DNA of 64,000 nt from an uncultured Anaeromyxobacter sp. GTDB taxonomy: Bacteria > Myxococcota > Myxococcia > Myxococcales > Anaeromyxobacteraceae. The DNA is taken from contig CAIOAK010000117.1 in assembly GCA_903855945.1 (NCBI GenBank), forward strand, positions 1 to 64,000, written 5' to 3'. The position numbers and the translations under genes were made by a program. Below are positions 8,423 to 18,365 of this stretch, piece by piece. The notes under the pieces are model-generated. The model was not told the origin of the DNA and searched no databases. It saw only the letters and a program-made list of their open reading frames with translations. The stretch's first letter is position 1. Each line of letters starts with the position of its first letter.

Positions 8423-9603
8423 GGCCGCTCCACGAGCAGCGCCACCGCCTCGCCACCGCCGATGCAGAGGCTCGCCACGCCCCGGCGGGCCTTGCGCTCC
8501 TCCAGCGCGTGCACGAGCGTCACCAGGATGCGGGCCCCCGAGGCGCCGATGGGGTGGCCCAGGCAGACCGCGCCGCCGTTCACGTCCACGACGGCCGGGT
8601 CGAGGGAGAGGAGCTGCATGTTGGCGAGCGAGACCACCGCGAAGGCCTCGTTCAGCTCCCAGAGATCGACGTCCTTCGCGGCGAGCCCCACCTTCGCGAG
8701 GGTCTTCCGTATGGCATCCGCGGGCGCGATGGTGAACTCGACCGGGGCGCGCGCAGCGCCCCCCCAGGCGACGAGGCGCGCCAGGACCGGGCGCCCCTCC
8801 TTCTGGGCCCGCTCGGCGCTCATGAGCACGATCGCCGCAGCCCCGTCGTTGATGGAGGAGGCGTTGGCCGCGGTCACCGTCCCGTCCTTCTGGAATACCG
8901 GCTTCAGGGTCGGGATCTTGTCGGGGCGGGCGACCTTCGGCCCCTCGTCCTCCGAGACGACCGTCTTCTCCCCCTTCTTCCCCTCGATCTCGACCGGCGC
9001 GATCTCCTTCGCGAACCGCCCGGCCTTCTGGGCGTCGATGGCCCGGCGGGTGGACTCGATGGCGAAGGCGTCCTGCGCCTCCCGGGTGAGCCCGAACTTC
9101 TTGGCCGTCGCCTCGGCGCAGATGCCCATGTGGATGCCGTCGTAGGCGTCGGTGAGTCCGTCGTAGACCAGGCCGTCCACCAGCGTCACGTTGCCCATGC
9201 GGGCACCGGTGCGCTGCTTCAGGTCGTAGTAGGGGACGTTGGACATCGACTCCATGCCGCCCGCCACCACCACGTCGGCATCGCCGAGCGCGATGGCCTG
9301 CGCGGCGCTGATGACCGCCTTGAGCCCCGACCCGCAGACCTTGTTGAGCGTCCAGGCCGGCGTGCCGTCCGGGATCCCGGCGAAGCGTGCGGCCTGCCGC
9401 GCCGGCGCCTGCCCCACGGCGGCCTGCAGCACGTTGCCCATGATCACCTCGTCCACGGCCGAGGGATCGACTCCGGCACGTTGCAACGCCGCCCGGATGG
9501 CCACCGCTCCCAGGCGCGGGGCCGGGACGGCGGCGAGACTTCCGAGGAACGAACCGATCGGGGTGCGCGCGGCGCCCACGATGACCACTTCGCGTCCGGA
9601 CAT
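8419..9603 (-). CDS. atoB: Acetyl-CoA C-acetyltransferase (thiolase)
   Basis: 394 residues, the usual thiolase length. The nucleophile lies in [10 protein letters not shown] (Cys90); the second catalytic elements [10 protein letters not shown] (His) and CIGGGEAVA (Cys) are at the C-terminus. It condenses two acetyl-CoA, or cleaves acetoacetyl-CoA. First gene of the operon thiolase - scoA - scoB - SAM hydrolase. The start ATG is preceded by GGAGAG at good spacing, and a promoter is seen upstream. The CIGGGEA ending differs slightly from the more common CIGGGQG form. Biosynthetic (polyhydroxyalkanoate) versus degradative use cannot be decided; the linked CoA-transferase favours acetoacetate use. 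Confidence 0.92.
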   Translation of the reverse strand: MSGREVVIVGAARTPIGSFLGSLAAVPAPRLGAVAIRAALQRAGVDPSAVDEVIMGNVLQAAVGQAPARQAARFAGIPDGTPAWTLNKVCGSGLKAVISAAQAIALGDADVVVAGGMESMSNVPYYDLKQRTGARMGNVTLVDGLVYDGLTDAYDGIHMGICAEATAKKFGLTREAQDAFAIESTRRAIDAQKAGRFAKEIAPVEIEGKKGEKTVVSEDEGPKVARPDKIPTLKPVFQKDGTVTAANASSINDGAAAIVLMSAERAQKEGRPVLARLVAWGGAARAPVEFTIAPADAIRKTLAKVGLAAKDVDLWELNEAFAVVSLANMQLLSLDPAVVDVNGGAVCLGHPIGASGARILVTLVHALEERKARRGVASLCIGGGEAVALLVERP

Positions 9604-9646
9604 GGCGAACTCTCCAGGATGGGGCCCCGGGACCGGGGCGTCCCAG

Positions 9647-9676
9647 ACGATACGGACGGGGCGGCGAGGCCGTCAA
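9647..9676 (-). promoter_or_regulatory. Candidate promoter of the thiolase/CoA-transferase operon
   Basis: On the minus strand TTGACG (9676-9671), an 18-bp spacer and TATCGT (9652-9647) form a good sigma-70-like promoter. Transcription would begin near 9640, giving a leader of about 37 nt that contains the GGAGAG ribosome binding site of the thiolase gene. Confidence 0.55.
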
Positions 9677-9688
9677 GGCGAGAAGCGC

Positions 9689-9716
9689 TTGCGAACGCCC
9701 GCGCAGCGGCTAGTCT
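9689..9716 (+). promoter_or_regulatory. Candidate promoter of the isoaspartyl peptidase gene
   Basis: TTGCGA (9689-9694), a 16-bp spacer and TAGTCT (9711-9716) precede the ATG at 9726. Predicted initiation near 9723 would give a leader of only a few bases. It lies back to back with the thiolase promoter. Confidence 0.35.
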
Positions 9717-9725
9717 CCGGCCGCC

Positions 9726-10634
9726 ATGATCTCCATTCCCGCGCCCGCCCTCGCCATCCACGGGGGCGCGGGCGCCCTCGACGATCCGGGAACCTCCGGA
9801 CTCGGCCCGGACGCCCCTCGCCAGGAGGGCGTAGGACGCGCCGCGGCTGCCGCGTGGGAACTGCTTCGGTCCGGGGGGAGCGCGCTCGACGCCGTGGTGC
9901 TCGCCGCCTCCATCCTGGAGGACGACCCCACCTTCAACGCCGGCACCGGGGCGACCCTCACCCGGGACGGCCACGTCGAGCTCGACGCCTCGCTGATGGA
10001 CGGCGCCACCCTCGGCGCAGGTGCGGTCGCCTGCGTGAAGGACGTGAGGAACCCGATCCTCCTCGCCCGGGCGGTGATGGAGCGCTCGGGACACGTGCTC
10101 CTGGTCGCCGAGGGGGCCTCGGGATTCGCCCGCGAGGTCGGCATCCCCGCCTGGCCGAACGACCGGCTCGTCACCCCGCACCAGCGAGCCCGCTTCGACG
10201 CCGCCCGCGGCGTGAAGCCCCCCGCGGTCGGGGGTGGAACCATCGGCGCCGTGGCCCGCGACCGGAACGGCCACCTGGCGGCGGCCACCTCCACCGGTGG
10301 CACCTTCCTGAAGCGCCCCGGGCGCGTGGGCGACTCCCCCATCATCGGCGCCGGCACCTATGCCGACGACCGGCTGGCCGCGGTCTCCTCCACCGGCCAC
10401 GGCGAGCCCATCATCCGGGTCACGCTCGCCCGCCTCGTCGCCGACCTGGTGGGTACGGGCCGGAGCGCCAGCGACGCCGCCGCGGAGGGCATCCGCATCC
10501 TGGGAGCTCGCGCCGCTGGCCAGGGAGGGGTCATCGTGGTGGGTCCGGCCGGCGAGGCCGGCTTCGCCTTCAACACGCCGGCGATGGCCCGCGCCTGGTC
10601 CGACGCCTCGGGAGCCATTCGCACGGCGGTGTAG
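9726..10634 (+). CDS. Isoaspartyl peptidase / plant-type L-asparaginase
   Basis: 302 residues. It begins with ALAIHGGAGAL and has FNAGTGATLTRDG and ELDASLMDG, the conserved front half of the N-terminal nucleophile (Ntn) asparaginase family. The autoproteolysis site is before Thr172 in GGGTIGAVARD, which becomes the catalytic N-terminal nucleophile of the beta subunit; STGG and GAGTYAD follow. The enzyme removes L-isoaspartyl residues from dipeptides and hydrolyses asparagine. No signal peptide, so cytoplasmic. Stands alone, convergent with the slipin gene. No Shine-Dalgarno sequence is evident. Confidence 0.9.
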   Translation: MISIPAPALAIHGGAGALDDPGTSGLGPDAPRQEGVGRAAAAAWELLRSGGSALDAVVLAASILEDDPTFNAGTGATLTRDGHVELDASLMDGATLGAGAVACVKDVRNPILLARAVMERSGHVLLVAEGASGFAREVGIPAWPNDRLVTPHQRARFDAARGVKPPAVGGGTIGAVARDRNGHLAAATSTGGTFLKRPGRVGDSPIIGAGTYADDRLAAVSSTGHGEPIIRVTLARLVADLVGTGRSASDAAAEGIRILGARAAGQGGVIVVGPAGEAGFAFNTPAMARAWSDASGAIRTAV

Positions 10635-10650
10635 CGCAGGCGACCCGCCC

Positions 10651-11403
10651 CTATTTCGTCTTCGACTCCAGGAACGGACGGATGAGGTCGAGGGGCAGCG
10701 GGAAGACGACGTTGGTGCCCTTGTCCGTGGAGATCTCGACGAGCGTCTGGAGGTAGCGGAGCTGCAGCGCCCCGGGGGAGCGGGCGATGATGTCGGCCGC
10801 CTCGCCCAGCTTGGTGGCCGCCTGGAGCTCGCCCTCGGCGTTGATGACCTTGGCGCGTCGCTCCCGCTCCGCCTCGGCCTGGCCGGCCATCGACCGGCGC
10901 ATCTCCTCGGGCAGGTCGATCTGCTTCACCTCCACCGCGGTGACCTTCACGCCCCACGGCTCGGTGTGCCGGTCGATGATCTCCTGGAGCTGCCGGTTGA
11001 TCTTGTCGCGCTGCGAGAGCAGCTCGTCGAGCTCCACCTGCCCGAGCACCGACCGCAGCGTGGTCTGGGCGAACTGGCTGGTGGCGAAGAGGAAGTCGGT
11101 GACCTGGAGGAAGGCCTTGCTGGCCTCGACGACGCGGAAGTAGATGACCGCGTTCACCTTGATCGAGACGTTGTCCCGGGTGATGACGTCCTGGGGCGGC
11201 ACCTGCTCGGCGGTCACGCGCATGTCGATGATGACCATGCGATCGACGAAGGGGACGATCCACTTCAGGCCGGCGGTGCGGATCCCCACGAAGCGGCCGA
11301 GCCGGAGGACCACCCCCTGCTCGTACTCGTTGATGATGCGGAGCCCCATGGCGAACCAGCCGGCCACGATGGCGACGGGGATGAGCAATCCGAGAGCAGG
11401 CAT
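10651..11403 (-). CDS. Slipin/stomatin-type SPFH membrane protein
   Basis: 250 residues: one N-terminal membrane segment (about residues 3-22), then an SPFH/Band 7 domain starting at [17 protein letters not shown] and running through [17 protein letters not shown], then a helical region rich in Glu/Ala ([17 protein letters not shown]). ATG 11403 is chosen over an earlier start 33 nt upstream because GGAGGAA lies just ahead of it. Slipins form oligomeric membrane scaffolds. The adjacent NfeD-type protease gene is the classic partner of bacterial and archaeal slipins, whose C-terminus the protease can cleave. Last gene of the coaBC operon. Confidence 0.9.
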   Translation of the reverse strand: MPALGLLIPVAIVAGWFAMGLRIINEYEQGVVLRLGRFVGIRTAGLKWIVPFVDRMVIIDMRVTAEQVPPQDVITRDNVSIKVNAVIYFRVVEASKAFLQVTDFLFATSQFAQTTLRSVLGQVELDELLSQRDKINRQLQEIIDRHTEPWGVKVTAVEVKQIDLPEEMRRSMAGQAEAERERRAKVINAEGELQAATKLGEAADIIARSPGALQLRYLQTLVEISTDKGTNVVFPLPLDLIRPFLESKTK

Positions 11404-11440
11404 CCGGGTTCCTCCTCGCCGGGCCGGGCCCGGCATTCAC

Positions 11441-12817
11441 TCAGGGTAAAATATCGCCGCGATCGGGCGCGGCCTCGACGTGGAGCACGAGCCCGTGGAT
11501 CTCGCGGACGCGGACGGCCGAACCGGCCGGGATGGCACGGGGCGAGCGGGCCGCCCAGATCTCGCCGTGGACGAAGGCCTCCCCGACCTCCGGGCCGATG
11601 CCGGTCGTGGCCTGCCCCACCTCGCCGATCATCCCGGGGGCGCCCACCCGGAGCTTCTCCCGCCTCGTCCGGGCCACCTTCCAGCCCACGAAGCCCAGGA
11701 TGGCCGCCAGCGCGAGCGGCGTGGGCCAGACCACCCAGGGGGAGAGAGACAGCAGCGCCGGGTCGAAGCGGTACTCCGGGGAGCTCCGGTCGATGAAGAA
11801 GAGCGTCCCGATGCCGAGGAGCGCGGCCCCCGCGACCCCGGCGATCCCGTGGGTGGTCACGTAGCCCTCCAGGACGAGCAGCGCCACGCCGGTCAGGATG
11901 AGGACGAGCGCCCCGACGTTCACCGGAATCACCTTCATGGAGAGGAAGGCGAGCAGCAGGAAGAAGGCCCCCAGCGCCCCCGGGACGATGCCGCCCGGAT
12001 GGTAGAACTCGAGCGCCACTCCGAGGGTGCCGAGCATCATGAGCACGGCGATGACGTTCGGGTCGGAGAGGAAGGCGAGCGTCCGCTGCCGCACGGTCAT
12101 CTCGCCCTGGTCGATCCGCGCCCCCGCGGCGCGGATCACGTGGGCCGTCCCCGACCGCGTCCAGGTGCGCCCGTCGGCGAAGGCGAGCGCAGCGGACATG
12201 TCGGGGACCACGGCGTCCACCACCCGGAGCTGGAGCGCCTCGGCGGCGGTCGCGGACACGCTCTCCCGGACCGCCTTCTCGGCCCAGGCGCCGTTCCGGC
12301 CGCGCGCCTCCGCGACCGTCCGGGCGAAGGCCGCGGTGTCGTTCTCGATCTTGCGGGCCATGTCCTTGCCCGCCTGCTTCTCCACGTCCTCGCCGCCCCC
12401 CAGCACCGGATGAGCCGCGCCGATGGCCGAGGTGGGATGCATGGCGGCCACGTCGGCGGCGAGCGTGAGGAACACGCCCGCCGAGCCGGCCCGCGCGCCT
12501 CCGGGTCCCACCCAGACCACCGTGGGAACGTCGCTCGCGAGCATCCGCTGGACGATCTCCCGGGTGGCCTCCAGGTGTCCGCCGGGGGTGTCGAGTGCGA
12601 TGGCCACCGCGGTGAACCCTTCCCGCTTCGCGCGGGCGAGCCCCGCCTCGACGTACTCGGCGGTTCCGGTGGTGATGGGCGCCCGGATCTCGAGGAGCAG
12701 CACGCGGGGCGGAGCCGCCTCGTCGGCGCCAGCGCCCTGCAGGACGCCGAGAGCCGCGGCGGCGAGGAGCAGCACCGTCGCACCCCTCCCGACACGGCGG
12801 AGGCCCCGGCCGGTCAT
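11441..12817 (-). CDS. nfeD: NfeD-family membrane-bound serine protease (long form)
   Basis: 458 residues. A signal/membrane segment (about residues 11-30) leads into a ClpP-class protease domain: [13 protein letters not shown], then [16 protein letters not shown] with the predicted nucleophile Ser, and [11 protein letters not shown]. Four to five membrane helices follow (about residues 255-380), then a soluble OB-fold NfeD domain ([24 protein letters not shown]). This is the long form of NfeD (1510-N type), which uses a Ser-Lys dyad and is encoded with its slipin partner, as here. It overlaps the preceding glycosylase gene by ATGA. Probable role: membrane protein quality control with the slipin. 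Confidence 0.9.
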   Translation of the reverse strand: MTGRGLRRVGRGATVLLLAAAALGVLQGAGADEAAPPRVLLLEIRAPITTGTAEYVEAGLARAKREGFTAVAIALDTPGGHLEATREIVQRMLASDVPTVVWVGPGGARAGSAGVFLTLAADVAAMHPTSAIGAAHPVLGGGEDVEKQAGKDMARKIENDTAAFARTVAEARGRNGAWAEKAVRESVSATAAEALQLRVVDAVVPDMSAALAFADGRTWTRSGTAHVIRAAGARIDQGEMTVRQRTLAFLSDPNVIAVLMMLGTLGVALEFYHPGGIVPGALGAFFLLLAFLSMKVIPVNVGALVLILTGVALLVLEGYVTTHGIAGVAGAALLGIGTLFFIDRSSPEYRFDPALLSLSPWVVWPTPLALAAILGFVGWKVARTRREKLRVGAPGMIGEVGQATTGIGPEVGEAFVHGEIWAARSPRAIPAGSAVRVREIHGLVLHVEAAPDRGDILP

Positions 12818-13584
12818 GCGCCCCTCCCCGGCGGGAGCTTGCCGAACTCCTTCATGACGAGCTGGAGATCCTCCCAGGCCGCCTTCTTCTCGGGCGGGTT
12901 GCGGAGCAGGTAGGCAGGGTGGAAGGTGGGCATGAGCTTCACTCCCTCGTACTCCCTCCAGCGGCCGCGCTGCCGGCTAATCGGGGTGGTGTCCCGGAGC
13001 AGGGTCTGCACCGCGAACCGGCCGAGGGCCACGATGACGCGAGGCCGGATGGCGGCGATCTGGGCCTTCAGGAAGGGTTCGCAGGCCTCGATCTCGTCCG
13101 GTTCGGGGTCGCGGTTCCCGGGAGGCCGGCACTTCACGACGTTGGCGATGTGGACCTCGGAGCGGGCGAAGCCCATCGCCTCGATCATCTTGGTGAGGAG
13201 CTGCCCGGCCCGGCCGACGAAAGGCTCCCCCTGGAGATCCTCGTCCGCGCCCGGTCCCTCGCCGACGAAGAGGAGCTGCGCCGACGGATCTCCAACGCCG
13301 AAGACCAGCTTGGTTCGCCCGGAGTGGAGCTTGCAGCGCTGGCACTCCCCGAGCGAGGTCCGGATGGCGAGGAGAGGTTCGCTGCCGCACCCCTTGTCGG
13401 CGAGCGAGTAGGCGGAGGTCGGCACCGCTGCGGCCGCCGCGGCGGGCGCGGCGGGCGGAACCGGACGCCTCGGCCCCTCCGGCGAAAGTTCCCGCACTCC
13501 GGCATCCCGCAGCCACCAGAGGTGGCGCATGGCCTCGGCGGCCAGCTCGGCCGCCTCCGGGGAGCTCTTCGGGTCGCCGCTCAT
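12814..13584 (-). CDS. Uracil-DNA glycosylase, Fe-S type (family 4-like)
   Basis: 256 residues. Four cysteines place the 4Fe-4S cluster (Cys81, Cys84 in CQRC; Cys152 in [10 protein letters not shown]; Cys168 in EACEPF). The active-site motif [20 protein letters not shown] (about 108-127) and the leucine-loop motif HPAYLLRNP near the C-terminus match family 4 uracil-DNA glycosylases, which excise uracil from DNA. An Ala/Pro-rich N-terminal extension of about 60 residues precedes the catalytic domain. Coupled by ATGA overlaps both to coaBC before it and to nfeD after it. Confidence 0.92.
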   Translation of the reverse strand: MSGDPKSSPEAAELAAEAMRHLWWLRDAGVRELSPEGPRRPVPPAAPAAAAAAVPTSAYSLADKGCGSEPLLAIRTSLGECQRCKLHSGRTKLVFGVGDPSAQLLFVGEGPGADEDLQGEPFVGRAGQLLTKMIEAMGFARSEVHIANVVKCRPPGNRDPEPDEIEACEPFLKAQIAAIRPRVIVALGRFAVQTLLRDTTPISRQRGRWREYEGVKLMPTFHPAYLLRNPPEKKAAWEDLQLVMKEFGKLPPGRGA

Positions 13585-14801
13585 GGCCTCGGACGCCGGG
13601 CGTCGAGGAGCGGAACCGCCCGGTCGAGGATGGCGTCGGCGACGGCCCCCTTCGTCCCCTCGACCTCCTCGACGCGGGCCGGACCGACGATGGAGACCTG
13701 GTTCCGTTCGCCACCGAAGCCGGCGCCGGGCGCGCCCACGCCGTTCGCCACGATTAGGTCGCAGCGTTTGCGACGCAGCTTCTCCCGCGCGTTCGCGACC
13801 ACGTCCTCGGTCTCGGCGGCGAACCCCACGAGGACCGGCGAGCGCTCCCGCCCGGCGAGCCGCTCCCCGAGGGTGGCCAGGATGTCGGTGGTCCGGTCGA
13901 GGAGCAGTGTCTCCGGCCCGTCCGCCTTCTTCTTCTTCGACTTCGAGGGGTCCCGGGGGCGGTAGTCGGAGACGGCGGCCGCGGCCACGAGGAGGTCCTG
14001 CTCTCCGGCGGCACCCAGGACCGCAGCGGCCATCTCCTCGGCGGTGCCCACGCGGACCACCCGCACGCCGTCCGGATCGCGGAGCGACGTGGGCCCGGTG
14101 ACGAGCAGGACGTCGGCACCGCGCCGGGCCGCGGCCCGGGCCACCTCGAAGCCCATCTTCCCGGTGGAGGGGTTGGAGAGATAGCGAACCGGGTCGATCG
14201 GCTCCCGGGTGGGACCCGCCGTCACGAGTACCCGCCTCCCGACGAGATCGCGGGGGCCGAGCAGGCGGGCCACCTCGGCCGCGATCTCGGGCGGGTCGGC
14301 GAGGCGCCCCTCTCCCACGTCGCCGTCGGCCAGCTCTCCGGAGGAGGGGCCGACGACGTGCCACCCCCGGCGGCGGAGCGCGGCCAGGTTCTCCTGCACC
14401 GCCTCCCCCTCCCACATCCGGGTGTTCATCGCCGGAGCCAGGAGGACCGGACAGGTGCAGGCGAGGGCCGTGGTGGTGACCGCGTCGTCCCCCATCCCGG
14501 CGCGCAGCCGCGCCAGCAGGTCGGCGGTCGCCGGCGCCACCACGAACAGGTCGGCCCGCCGGGCCAGCTCGAGGTGGCCGTAGGAGGCCTCGGAGGTGGG
14601 ATCGAGCAGGTCCACCAGGACAGGATGGCCGGAGAGTGCCTGGAAGGTGAGTGGTCCGACGAAGCGGGTGGCGTTGGGAGTCATGACGACGCGCACGTCG
14701 GCGCCCCCCTTCACGAGGAGGCGGACGAGCTCGCAGCCCTTGTAGGCGGCGATTCCCCCGCCCACCCCCAGGATCACGGTTCGGTCGCGAATGGTGCTCA
14801 T
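13581..14801 (-). CDS. coaBC: Bifunctional phosphopantothenoylcysteine decarboxylase/synthetase
   Basis: 406 residues from ATG 14801. The N-terminal CoaC flavoprotein domain has [10 protein letters not shown], the catalytic His region and PAMNTRMW; the C-terminal CoaB domain has [21 protein letters not shown], the KSKKKK lysine motif and VGFAAET. Together they convert phosphopantothenate to phosphopantetheine for coenzyme A. Odd point: in the CoaC active-site flap, where E. coli Dfp has ACGDIGPGR with Cys158, this protein reads ADGDVGEGR, with Asp in place of Cys. First gene of the operon coaBC - udg - nfeD - slipin; divergent from the CPBP gene with only 16 bp between starts. A longer N-terminus (ATG 14819) is possible. 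Confidence 0.92.
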   Translation of the reverse strand: MSTIRDRTVILGVGGGIAAYKGCELVRLLVKGGADVRVVMTPNATRFVGPLTFQALSGHPVLVDLLDPTSEASYGHLELARRADLFVVAPATADLLARLRAGMGDDAVTTTALACTCPVLLAPAMNTRMWEGEAVQENLAALRRRGWHVVGPSSGELADGDVGEGRLADPPEIAAEVARLLGPRDLVGRRVLVTAGPTREPIDPVRYLSNPSTGKMGFEVARAAARRGADVLLVTGPTSLRDPDGVRVVRVGTAEEMAAAVLGAAGEQDLLVAAAAVSDYRPRDPSKSKKKKADGPETLLLDRTTDILATLGERLAGRERSPVLVGFAAETEDVVANAREKLRRKRCDLIVANGVGAPGAGFGGERNQVSIVGPARVEEVEGTKGAVADAILDRAVPLLDARRPRP

Positions 14802-14817
14802 CGGAACTTTCACTATC

Positions 14818-15777
14818 ATGTCCCCAATCGTGGAGAGCGGCCACACCGATATCGGGCCCCCGGCGCCCCCCCCCGAGAAGAGCGCACTCGGGTTCTTCTT
14901 CGTCCTCATGATCCTCTACGTGGGGCTCGGAGCGACGGCGCAGGCGCTCCACCCGGTCGCCGGCCTCCTCTGGACGGAGTTCTTCGTCTTCCTCCTGCCC
15001 CCGGCGATCGCGGCGGCCGGCTCCAACCTCCTCCCCGCCCCCTTCCTCCGGCTCTCTCGCCGTCCGTCGGCGCGCCAGATGTGGCTCGGCGCGGCCTCCG
15101 GCCTCGCCCTCTTCCTCGCCGCGGGGGGGATCATGTCGCTGACCAGCCAGCTCCTCCCGCGCTCCTGGGTGGAGCTCTTCGACGTCACCCGGCTCTTCGA
15201 GGGATCGAAGCGGCACCAGCTGGGGATGGCGCTCGTGGCCTCGGTGCTGGCGCCCTTCGCGGAGGAGGTCGCCTTCCGCGGCTACGTGCTCTCGGCGCTG
15301 CGGACGCGCCTCCCGGCGGGGGCGGCCATCGTCGGCTCGGCGGTCCTCTTCGCCTCCATGCACCTCGACCCGGTCCGCTTCCCGGCCGTGCTCTTCCTGG
15401 GGCTCTTCCTGGGCTGGTTCGCGTGGAGGTCGGGCTCGATCTGGCCGGCCGTGGTCGCCCACGGCGTCAACAACGGGCTCGGCTCGGCCATCGCGGTGGC
15501 GAGCGACACCGACGCGGGCGAAGGCTCGCTGGCGGCGAGCCTCGTCATCCTGGCGCTCGGGCTGGGTGCGCTCGCACCGCTGGCGGTCGCCTGGGTTCGC
15601 GCGACGCCGGAACCTCCGGCGTCATCGTCGGAGATCCTGCGGCGCGACGCCAACGATCCGTCCACCCGGTTCCGCTTCGCCGGTGTTCCGGCCGGGTGGA
15701 GGGCGCTCGCCGCACTGGGTGTGCTCCTCTACCTGGCCCTGGGGGTCCTCCGGTACCTTCAGGATGGGCGCCGGTAG
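14818..15777 (+). CDS. CPBP-family intramembrane metalloprotease (CAAX/ABI type)
   Basis: 319 residues with about eight membrane segments. The three catalytic motifs of the family are present: EEVAFRG (Glu149, Glu150, Arg154), FASMHLD (His182) and VVAHGVNN (His near 218, Asn). Bacterial CPBP proteins are thought to cleave substrates within the membrane; the substrate here is unknown. ATG 14818 gives a sensible hydrophilic N-terminus of about 20 residues before the first helix; ATG 14791 would overlap the divergent coaBC gene. The 3' end overlaps the convergent rlmI gene by 19 bp. Confidence 0.85.
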   Translation: MSPIVESGHTDIGPPAPPPEKSALGFFFVLMILYVGLGATAQALHPVAGLLWTEFFVFLLPPAIAAAGSNLLPAPFLRLSRRPSARQMWLGAASGLALFLAAGGIMSLTSQLLPRSWVELFDVTRLFEGSKRHQLGMALVASVLAPFAEEVAFRGYVLSALRTRLPAGAAIVGSAVLFASMHLDPVRFPAVLFLGLFLGWFAWRSGSIWPAVVAHGVNNGLGSAIAVASDTDAGEGSLAASLVILALGLGALAPLAVAWVRATPEPPASSSEILRRDANDPSTRFRFAGVPAGWRALAALGVLLYLALGVLRYLQDGRR

Positions 15778-16961
15778 AAGCAGCACTTGAGGTAGCGCCC
15801 CTCGCGGAACTGCGGCGCCACCGGGTGGTCGGGGGGCTGGCGGCGGTCCTCGACGAGCTGCAGGTCGATGCGCGCCTTGAAGGCCGCCTCCTTCACCGCG
15901 TCCTGGAACTGCTCCGGCGAGACGCGCGCGCTGCAGCTCGACGTGACGAGGAGGCCACCCGGTGCCAGCACCTGGAGGGCGGCGCGGTTCAGCGCCGCGT
16001 AGCCGGCGATGGCGTTGTCCACCGCCTTCTGCGATTTGGCGAAGGCCGGCGGGTCGCAGATCACGAGGTCGAACCGGCGCCCCTGCGTCTTGTAGCGGCG
16101 CAGGATCTCGAAGGCGTCCTCGCTGGCGAAGGCGTGGTCGGCTGCGTCGAGACCGTTGGCGCGGAAGTTCTCCCGCGCCAGCACGATGGCGTCCCGGTCG
16201 ATGTCGATGGTCACCACGTGGCGCGCGCCCCCCAGGGCCGCCGCCACCGAGAAGCCGCCGGTGTAGCCGAACAGGTTGAGCGCGTCGCCGCGCCCGGACG
16301 ACATCTCGCGCACGAGTCGCCGGTTCTCCCGCTGGTCGAGGAAGAGGCCGGTCTTCTGCCCCAGCCGGACGTCCACGAGGAGCTTCATCCCGTGCTCCTC
16401 GATCTCGATCCGATCCGGCGGCTCCTCGCCCCAGAGGACGCGCCCCTGCGGCTTCGCGTCGTCCGAGTCCTCGTCCCGCGCCACCTCGTCCCGTCCGAAG
16501 ATCCCGGCCAGGCCCGGCACCTCGTGCCGGAGCGCCTCCACGATGAGGGGGCGGTGCACGGTGAGCCCCGCCGAGTAGAGCTTCAGGACGGCGAAGTCGC
16601 CGTAGCGGTCCACCACCACCCCCGGGAGTCCGTCGTTCTCGCCGTGGACGAGCCGGTAGCCGGTGGTGCCGTGCACGAGCTCGGAGCGGAGCGCCAGCGC
16701 CCGCCGCACCCGTCCGCGCCAGAAGGACTCGTCGATCGCCTCGGCCGGCTCCCGCGTGAGGATGCGCACCGTGATGGCCGAGTGCGGGTCGAGGTAGCCG
16801 CGGGCCACGAACCGACCCTCCTCGACCACGTCCACGATCGCCCCCGCCTCGAGCCCGCGCGGCGCCTTCTCGATGGCCTTGCGGAAGACCCAGGGATGAC
16901 CCGCGCGCAGGTGGCGCACGAGATCCTTGCGAAGCTCCAGCGTCGCCTCCACCTGACTCAT
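15759..16961 (-). CDS. rlmI: 23S rRNA m5C methyltransferase, RlmI-like
   Basis: 400 residues. An N-terminal PUA RNA-binding domain (about 1-75, with GHPWVFRKAIE) and an EEHGM-type beta-hairpin region precede a Rossmann methyltransferase domain: LNLFGYTGGFSVAA binds SAM, ICDPPAFAKS is motif IV, and SSCSARVS holds the catalytic cysteine. RlmI methylates C1962 of 23S rRNA on C5. Start ATG 16961 overlaps the stop of the radical SAM gene (ATGA), so they are co-translated. The usual LFCYTG or CFSYTG pattern reads LFGYTG here, a tolerated change. Confidence 0.9.
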   Translation of the reverse strand: MSQVEATLELRKDLVRHLRAGHPWVFRKAIEKAPRGLEAGAIVDVVEEGRFVARGYLDPHSAITVRILTREPAEAIDESFWRGRVRRALALRSELVHGTTGYRLVHGENDGLPGVVVDRYGDFAVLKLYSAGLTVHRPLIVEALRHEVPGLAGIFGRDEVARDEDSDDAKPQGRVLWGEEPPDRIEIEEHGMKLLVDVRLGQKTGLFLDQRENRRLVREMSSGRGDALNLFGYTGGFSVAAALGGARHVVTIDIDRDAIVLARENFRANGLDAADHAFASEDAFEILRRYKTQGRRFDLVICDPPAFAKSQKAVDNAIAGYAALNRAALQVLAPGGLLVTSSCSARVSPEQFQDAVKEAAFKARIDLQLVEDRRQPPDHPVAPQFREGRYLKCCFYRRPS

Positions 16962-18256
16962 GCCGCCCTCCCCCTCTCCGAGAGACCCCGTGCGAAGTTT
17001 CCGACGACGAGCCCGGCGCGCGCCCCCCGGAGTGCCCGCAGGAGCGCCGGGATCCCCAGGGCCCGCCCCCGGCCGCCGCGATCGCGTGCGATGTCCCAGT
17101 AGACGTCCGGGTCCATGGCGAGCGAGCGGGCCTGGACCTGGTCGGCCCCCACCCGCCGCACGAGCGCCACGAGCCGGTCCACCTCCTCCTCCCGGTCGGT
17201 CACGCCGGGGAAGACGAGGAGGTTCACCGCCAGGTAGAGCCCCTTCTCCCGGGCCACGCGCATCGAGCGCTCCACGTCGGCCAGGCCGTACCGCGCCGGA
17301 CGGTAGTAGGCGGCGTAGAGATCGGGCGACGCCGAGTTGAGGGAGACGCGCACCGCGTCGAGCCCCGCCTCGGCCAGCGCCGCCAGCGCGTCGGGCAGGG
17401 AGCCGTTCGTATTCACGTTGAGTGAACCACGCCCGGTCCGCGCCCGCATGAGCCGGATGGCGCGCGCGATCTCCTTCCAGCGGAGCAAGGGCTCCCCCTC
17501 GCACCCCTGGCCGAAGCTCACCATGGTCCGGCCGGTCGCCCGGGCGAGGTGCTCGGCCCCCACCTCCGCCATCTCCTCGGCGGTGGGGGCGCGGAGGATC
17601 CGCTCGTGGCTGGACGGGGGCATGCCGTCGGCGGTCTCGGACAGGCATCCCACGCAGCGGGCGTTGCAGGCGGCGGACGAGGGGATGGCCCCCTCGTCCC
17701 GCCCGTAGAATGTGTTCTGCGCCGTGAAGCAGGACCACGAGAGCGCGCAGCGGGCGAGCTGCCGGTACACCGGGTTGTCGGCGCGGGCGAGCCGCTCCTC
17801 CACCCGGCGCGGGAGGTCCGGGGTGGAGTGGCGGGCCGGGTCCCAGTGGTGCCGCCGGTCGGTGTGGAGCGCCCAGGCGACCGGCCCGTCCGGTCCCTGC
17901 GCAGCTGCGGTGTAGGCCCACTGGGGAAGGACCGGCGCCGCCAGCGTGGCGAGCGGCGGGGGAGCCGCCGCCGGGAGCAGCGTCCGGGTGAATCCCGGGG
18001 GAAGCGTCGCGCCCACCGCGACCGGAACGACCTTCCTCCGTCCGAGGCGGACCTCCCGAAGAACCACCTGCTCCCCGGTGTCGGGGTCGATGCCCACCGG
18101 AAGCCTACCGGGCAGCACGCAGAGCCCACCTCCGGGAGGAAGGGGCAACGTCCTTCCGGGAGGGCGCAGGATCTCCCCGCCCGACCGGGCGGCCGCGAGG
18201 AGGCTGGGGTGGTCGTAGACCACCCCCCGTTCGTCTGCAAAAAGGAGCCGGAACAT
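16958..18256 (-). CDS. Radical SAM protein with unassigned N-terminal domain
   Basis: 432 residues. The first 165 or so residues form a domain I do not recognise, rich in Pro, Gly and beta-like segments. The radical SAM cluster motif is Cys197-x3-Cys201-x2-Cys204 (ACNARCVGC), followed by [13 protein letters not shown] and NTNGS, the SAM-binding elements of PflA/MoaA-type enzymes. The wording [13 protein letters not shown] is shared with uncharacterised radical SAM proteins. No SPASM cluster is visible at the C-terminus. ATG 18256 is taken because the protein begins [11 protein letters not shown] after AAAGGAG-like divergent sequence; reading further upstream would cross the sigma-factor promoter. 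Co-translated with rlmI. Reaction unknown. Confidence 0.75.
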   Translation of the reverse strand: MFRLLFADERGVVYDHPSLLAAARSGGEILRPPGRTLPLPPGGGLCVLPGRLPVGIDPDTGEQVVLREVRLGRRKVVPVAVGATLPPGFTRTLLPAAAPPPLATLAAPVLPQWAYTAAAQGPDGPVAWALHTDRRHHWDPARHSTPDLPRRVEERLARADNPVYRQLARCALSWSCFTAQNTFYGRDEGAIPSSAACNARCVGCLSETADGMPPSSHERILRAPTAEEMAEVGAEHLARATGRTMVSFGQGCEGEPLLRWKEIARAIRLMRARTGRGSLNVNTNGSLPDALAALAEAGLDAVRVSLNSASPDLYAAYYRPARYGLADVERSMRVAREKGLYLAVNLLVFPGVTDREEEVDRLVALVRRVGADQVQARSLAMDPDVYWDIARDRGGRGRALGIPALLRALRGARAGLVVGNFARGLSERGRAA

Positions 18257-18277
18257 GGAGGGTTCGGCCGATTCATA

Positions 18278-18287
18278 CCACCGGTGG
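18278..18287. promoter_or_regulatory. Perfect 10-bp palindrome between divergent genes
   Basis: CCACCGGTGG reads the same on both strands and sits directly before the -35 of the ECF sigma promoter and about 22 bp upstream of the radical SAM start. It could be an operator, but only one copy is seen and short GC-rich palindromes arise easily at this base composition. Confidence 0.25.
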
Positions 18288-18288
18288 C

Positions 18289-18316
18289 TTGCCTTCGCCC
18301 TGCGCCTCCCTAGATT
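18289..18316 (+). promoter_or_regulatory. Candidate promoter of the ECF sigma factor gene
   Basis: TTGCCT (18289-18294), a 16-bp spacer and TAGATT (18311-18316) form a plausible housekeeping-type promoter. Transcription from about 18323 would leave a leader of about 43 nt ending in the strong ribosome binding site GGAGGGAGG at 18352-18360. Confidence 0.45.
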
Positions 18317-18365
18317 CGGGAACATATCCTTCTCGCCCCCCGTTCCACCCTGGAGGGAGGTCATC

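Noticed and set aside
14358-17102. 914-codon plus-strand frame
   Set aside because: Antisense to coaBC and rlmI and out of frame with the CPBP gene; low-complexity Arg/Gly/His composition.
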